Assembly (NCBI GenBank): GCA_037957365.1
Contig: JARHVA010001426.1
Coordinates: 2,163,501 to 2,227,500 of the forward strand
Source: Torreya grandis
Lineage: Eukaryota > Streptophyta > Pinopsida > Cupressales > Taxaceae
Length of the DNA: 64,000 nucleotides
Direction: 5' to 3'
Shown: one piece after another, positions 58,884 to 64,000 of the stretch
Position numbering within the stretch: the stretch's first letter is position 1
How the letters are laid out: each line of letters starts with the position of its first letter
The notes under the pieces: generated by a model
What the model was told of the DNA's origin: nothing
The model's database searches: none
What the model saw: the letters and a program-made list of their open reading frames with translations, nothing else
Position numbers and translations under genes: made by a program

Positions 58884-60751
58884 CCGTTTAAACTGTTAGT
58901 ATTGAAATTAGTTGTATTAACAAGGGGATTTGCTAATACAGTTTCAACATTCTGATAGCTAGTAGATGACTATGAATACTTCCCTTCTAAATTTTTTATT
59001 ATACATCTGTTATAATATAAATATCTCAATAAGCGACTATATCAATTTAATGTTTGTTCAAAACTAGATATTTGTGGAAGATATTATTTTTATGAGTTGT
59101 AAACAATTGAGTCGATAAAAATAAATTTAATGTCAAGACTATAAAATATTGACTGTGTAGTATTAAATTGGATGAATACACTTGATATTATTACTTCGGT
59201 TTAGAATTCCAAGTTTGTTAGATGGATTTATTTACTCATCAACAATGATATCAATGTTGAAAGTTGATGGGGAAAATTTGGACCGGTAAATTTATATATT
59301 ACAGTTGAGTATATATTCTTGTGTAGTTTCATTTGGAAATCTAGTCTAATTCAGTTGAGTAAATAATCTAAAAATAGTTCATAGGAAATATAAAACATAG
59401 GCTTGAGGTTTATACGATGGGAAATAACATCCTTTTGTATAGAGAATATGGATCATTTGATAATTTCATAGGATTAGATAAAATTATGAATCTTATACTT
59501 AGTTAAATAAAACATATACTATTTATTGTATTGAGTATGCAATTACATTTCTAATTTTTTTTTAAAAGGTTTATTCTTTACTAAATTAGGTATATACGTA
59601 AATATAAAGAAATTATATATATGTATATAATACCTTTATATCATTGAGATAAACCCAACTTGGTAATATGACTACTTACGTTAGATTGTCTATGAAAAGC
59701 TTATAAACAAAATTATAAATTAAATGCTTAAGTTGTTGTTAACTTAGTAAAAGTATAATTATTATTTGGGCTTACTTATTTTCATATTTGGTGATTACCA
59801 ATTTAACTTGGTTGGGTTTAGAACCAATAATGATTGTTTATTTAAACAGTATGTTACCTATGACATTTAAGTAATTATGGTCCTTGTGTATAACATATTT
59901 AGATGGTATGATCTTGTATGGACTATGTTTTGTTATATATATAATAGATTATGCATTGATGATGTTAAATAGGTAGTGAGACAAACTTCACTAGTCTAGG
60001 TAGCACCACCAATGTTGGATGTGGATAATTGATCAAGTGGTGTGTTATGAAATTAATAGATCTAGATGATCATATATTATTTGAAAACTTTGGCCAAAGT
60101 AATATTAGATAGGCATTGTCATTTCCTATGTTTAATTTTTATGTTATGTGATATGATGTTAGAAATATATTTTCTTTATGATACATGTCATGTAGTAGAA
60201 ATCTTATAGTACACGAGGTAATAACATGTTTCTCTAGATTCCTGCACCATTAATATCTACCTATATATGAAGGGAAGGAAATTCCATAATAAGGGATTGT
60301 GTAAGGGATTGATGGTCCATGATTGGTATGGAAACATTCTTGACTGATACTCTCCCTCCCCACTGCAATACTTACTTAGAGACTGCCCTTGAGATTATCA
60401 AAGATACATGAGTTGGTTTGACTCAAGATCCAAAGAATGTGGTATCTATTTATTATGTAAAGGTTGAATGCCTAATAGAAATGTAATTGTATTATTTTTG
60501 TTATAGATGAATAATAGTTGCTATATTATTTGACCAGCCATGGCTGAGTCTTAATGTATGTAATTTCTTTATAGTTATAATATGTTATATTACATTTAGT
60601 ATTAAATTTGGAACTATTATTATTATAAGTTGGTAATAATATAATTTGATTTGCTAAGTTGTATTGTATTATTGTGGTCTCAAGTGAATGAATCTTAAGT
60701 AATTTAATTTTTTTTTACTACATTATTCAAAGTACAACTTGAAGGGTTATA
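58879..60751 (+). repeat. 5' LTR of H (probable limits)
   Basis: The right limit is fixed by the primer site five bases further on; it ends GGGTTATA, probably from GGGTTACA. The left limit is inferred from TGTAACC at 58879, which pairs with that end. The other LTR is not in the window, so a longer LTR cannot be excluded. A TATA-like box TATATATG lies at 60262. Confidence 0.5.
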
Positions 60752-60756
60752 ATATG

Positions 60757-60768
60757 TGGTATCATAGC
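60757..60768 (+). promoter_or_regulatory. primer-binding site of H (initiator Met tRNA)
   Basis: TGGTATCATAGC, one base different from TGGTATCAGAGC. Confidence 0.8.
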
Positions 60769-60826
60769 TTAGGCTCAAACTCTAGGACTTAATGAGTCTA
60801 CTAATATTTTCATATTCTTCTATTAA

Positions 60827-61486
60827 ATGAGAAAGAAGAATGGTACAAATGAGAGCACTGGGCGAGGGTCCTTCAAATTTCAATGACAATAACCCTCTAA
60901 ATGATCCTAACTTGATTACCATCGAACATTCAACAAAGTTGGATCAGATCCTTGTAACCATAAATGATACTAGGGATCAAATTACAACCTTGGAACAAGA
61001 AGTTCATGACCAAGGCTAGGAAGAGCATCAGGAAGAACTTGTTGAACACCTCACTGGGTAGGAAAACCAACATGATACAAGAGCTTAGGTAGCTGTAGAG
61101 TTGTCTAGAGACATGAAAAAGGTGAGTCCACCTAAGTTCGATGGAATTGTTCTAGGTGATGGAGCTATCTCTTACTCAGTTCAGGGAAAATTTCAAGTAA
61201 AAGTTTGGAAGTTATAAGACAACTTTCAAGAAGAAGCACTATAAGTAGAGGAGAGGAAACTCTAAGGCGTAGTCCAAGAACCCAAAATACTAAATTCAAT
61301 AATCGATTTGGTAACAAGAAACTAGGCTATGGCTTCAAAGGAGGTTTCAAGGGAAACCCACAGACTAAGAGGAAAGGTCCACCTAGAGTGTGTTTTAATT
61401 GTGGAAGAGACCATTATGCTCAAGAATGCACTCATGACAAGTCAAAGAACAAAGGTCCTAATTCTCAGCATGGCAATTTTCAATAG
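60827..61486 (+). pseudogene. gag of element H, with internal deletion
   Basis: A possible ATG lies at 60827. Near 61120 the frame reads VSPPKFDG, the usual start of the gag core, but by about 61165 it has jumped to LTQFRENF, which belongs near the end of the core, so some 150-200 codons appear lost. The C-terminal open run 61205-61486 holds the knuckle CFNCGRDHYAQEC (CX2CX3HX4C). Basic residues flank it. Confidence 0.7.
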
Positions 61487-61499
61487 TGTATTCATGTAA

Positions 61500-64000
61500 C
61501 AATTAATAATTGGTAAGCCAAATTTTAAGAATCACCCATAGAGCTATCAGGGATTTTATTTAAACATCCAATTTGTATTTTGATAGATACAAGGGTTACT
61601 AAATGTTTTATAACTCCTAAAATGCTTATCAAATTTATTATAAAAGCTAGATATATGGAAAATACCTGGTTGGTATTGTGTGGGAATGACTCAAAAGTCA
61701 TGGTTTATAAGTGTCTAGTTGAAGTAGTGATAGGATTGCTTGAATTTAAAACTATCATGGATTTGTATGTAGCACTACTAGGGTCATATGATGTGGTTCT
61801 AGGAGTCAACTAGCTTGATAAACATAAGGCCAAGGTTGACTACTATTTAAAGAAGGATGAATGTCTTTATGATTTTGGAAATTAGATACAAATTTAGGGT
61901 GAAAAGAGAGAGTTAAAGCTCAGGTAGAATTATGTAATACAACTCAAGAGGGCTTAAGCAAAAGGGTGATAAGCATTTATCATTAAGATAAATGAAATGG
62001 AGGAACCTAAGGAACCATCTCTCAAGGATTATCCATATCTTAGAGATTTTCATGATGTGTTTTCAGAAGAATTACCAAGTTTACCTCCTAAATTTTAGTT
62101 TGATTTCTCTATATACATCATACCTGGATTGAAACCATAGTCTAAAGCACCGTATAGAATGAAAACCACTAAGTTGGTTGAATTGAAGGCTCAAATCTAA
62201 AAATTGTTGTCAAAGGGGTTGATTAGACCCAGTGTGTCACCATGGGGTGCACCAGTTATTTTTATGAAGAAGGATGGTAATCTTAGAATCTGTATTGATT
62301 ATAGGATGTTAAACAAGGCAACTATCAAAAATACCACTACCTCGTATAGATGATATTTTTGATCAAATACGAGGATAAATGGTCTTTTCTAAGATATATC
62401 TTAGAATAAAATATTAGTTAAGAATTTGGGAAGAGGATATCCTAAAAATAACTTTCAAAACTTGTTATGGGCATTATGAGTTCATGGTGTTACCCTTTAG
62501 GTTGACTAATGCACCAGTAACATTCATGAATCTCATGAACAATGTGTTCAGAGATTATTTAGATCATTTTGTATTGGTCTTTTTGGATGACATTCTTATA
62601 TATTATAAGAATGAAGATGAACACCTAAAACATCTGGAACTTGTTCAACAATAGTTACAAAAGCACAAGCTATATGGTAAGTTATCTAAATGTGCATTTT
62701 TCTAAGAGAGAGTTCAATATCTAGGGCATATTATTTATTCAGATGGTATTTCTATAGATTAGACTAAGATAAAAGCCATTATGGAGTGGTTAGCATTGAG
62801 GAATATGCATGATATAAGGAGTTTTATGGGATCAATAGGGTATTACAAGAAGTTCATTCTAAATTTTTCTAAGATAGCTAATCCAATTACCTCTTTATAA
62901 AAAAAGAACCAATAGTTTATCTAGTCAGAGATGTGTGACGTAGATTTTCAAGAATTGAAAAGGAAACTTAATTTAACACTAGTATTGAGAGTTCTTGATC
63001 CCATTGGTCAGTTTTCAATGATTATAGATGCATCAACAGAGGGTCTAGGAAGAGTCCTTATGCAAGATGGTGCAATAGTGGCTTTTGAATCAAGGAAGCT
63101 AAAAACTTATAAGGTAAATTATGCCCCTCATGATCTTAAACTTGAAATAATTGTTTATGCTTTACAAGTTTGGAGATATTATTTGTTGGGAAAACCATTT
63201 AAGCTCAAAACTGATAACTTGGGAATCAAATATATCTTCACGTAGCCAAATTTAAATGCTCATCAGAGAAATTGATTTAAGTTTTTTTTGACTATGAATT
63301 TGATATCAATTACATCAAAGGTAAGGAGAATAGAGTAACTGATGCTTTGAGTCATTGAAGGTACATAACATCTATAACTACTATTAGGAGTAATTTCAAG
63401 GATCATATGGTTTAGTTATCACAAGGAGATGAATACTATGTTTAGGTTAGAAAATCATTATCTGATAATGCTCAAAATCCTTAGTATAAAGGATTTAATT
63501 TTGAGAATGATGGTCTTCTACATTTTAATGAGAGGATGTATGTGTTAGATCAAGAGAATCTACGAAGCACATTATTGAAGGAGTTGCATAATGGCCCATA
63601 TTTGGGATATCTAGGAGTAACTAATCTCATGGTAGAGCTTAAATCTCTGTATTTCTAGAAAAGAATCAAGAAAGATGTGGTAGATTTTATGTCACATTAT
63701 CTAGAATGTCAATGAGTGAAATCTGAACATGTGCACCCAACTGGATTATTATATCCACATGATATACCAGAATGGAAGTGGTAGGTGATCAGTATGTACT
63801 TTGTCTAAGGTTTACCAATGTCACAAAGTAGACATGATATGATCTTGGTAGTTATTGACAAGCTAACCAAGGTGGCTCATTTCATACCAACCAATTTGAT
63901 AGATGATGCACCTACTCTTGAGAAGAGGTTCATAAATTTTTTTTATAGGTTATATGGATTCATAGAAAAAATTATTTTAGATCATGATCCTAAGATGACT
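61500..64000 (+). pseudogene. pol of element H: protease, RT, RNase H, integrase (incomplete)
   Basis: Protease (61545-61813): ILIDTRVTKCFITPKM (family liDsGATHsFIs) and LLGSYDVVLGVN (vLGmdWL). RT (62040-62880): [44 protein letters not shown] with the catalytic DD, then VQYLGHII. RNase H (62931-63245): MIIDASTEGLGRVLMQDG, NYAPHDLKLE, LKTDNLGIKYI; family Y...ekElLAiv has become HDLKLEIIV. Integrase from about 63540: zinc-binding part decayed (LHNGPYLGYLG, ECQ), LTKVAHFIPTNL, and LYGFIEKIILDHDPKMT at the window edge, where the family has the second catalytic Asp (sDRd). Many TAG stops at expected Trp or Gln. Runs past 64000. Confidence 0.85.

Larger units (their letters stand above)
58879..64000 (+). 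mobile_element. Ty3/gypsy element H, 5' part (runs off the window)
   Basis: + strand order: LTR, initiator-Met primer site, gag with zinc knuckle, protease, RT, RNase H, integrase. The 3' end is outside the window. Lineage looks chromovirus-like from RT and integrase motifs, but the C-terminus is not visible. Decayed throughout. Confidence 0.85.

Overview
The window is a stretch of plant nuclear DNA made almost entirely of old, decayed transposable elements. The evidence is plant-type Ty3/gypsy (Tat/Athila-like and chromovirus) and Ty1/copia polyproteins, primer-binding sites matching initiator-Met and Athila-type (Asp) tRNAs, kilobase LTRs, a plant pogo-like transposase, very high A+T and deep nesting. 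I see no host gene. A large-genome seed plant, perhaps a gymnosperm, fits, but that is inference. No open reading frame is intact: every element has stops and frameshifts.

Left part (about 1-7060): a pogo-like DNA transposon G (1048-7052) with about 318-bp terminal inverted repeats and a broken DDE transposase on the minus strand. An LTR-family-F solo LTR (1989-2687, duplication ATGGA) sits inside it.

Middle part (7127-54958): a five-level nest. Element A (Tat-like, + strand, gag and protease recognisable, no RT seen) has its right LTR split by element B (Athila/Tat-like, minus strand, 13859-54900). B is split by C (gypsy, minus, 22277-50200). C is split by D (copia, minus, 27708-44936). D is split by E (chromovirus, minus, 33282-40660). 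Levels B to E each have matching LTR pairs and 5-bp target duplications, two perfect (D CACAA, E CACAC) and two with one mismatch (B CAATA/TAATA, C TAGTA/TAATA). A second family-F solo LTR (52980-53779, duplication GGAAT) lies in the 5' LTR of B.

Right part (54959-64000): unassigned AT-rich DNA, a long compound TA/CA microsatellite (56453-56872), a diverged local duplication (58050-58490), a (TG)42 tract, and the 5' LTR, gag and most of pol of a + strand gypsy element H that runs off the window.

Most interesting signals: both family-F solo LTRs carry five copies of a 12-bp palindrome close to ACCGACGTCGGT, spaced at about two or three DNA helical turns. Elements B and C each carry an extra 3' coding region with a coiled-coil-like part; in C it lies where the rest of RNase H and integrase should be, and has a TATA-like box upstream. 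The pogo-like element has unusually long inverted repeats.
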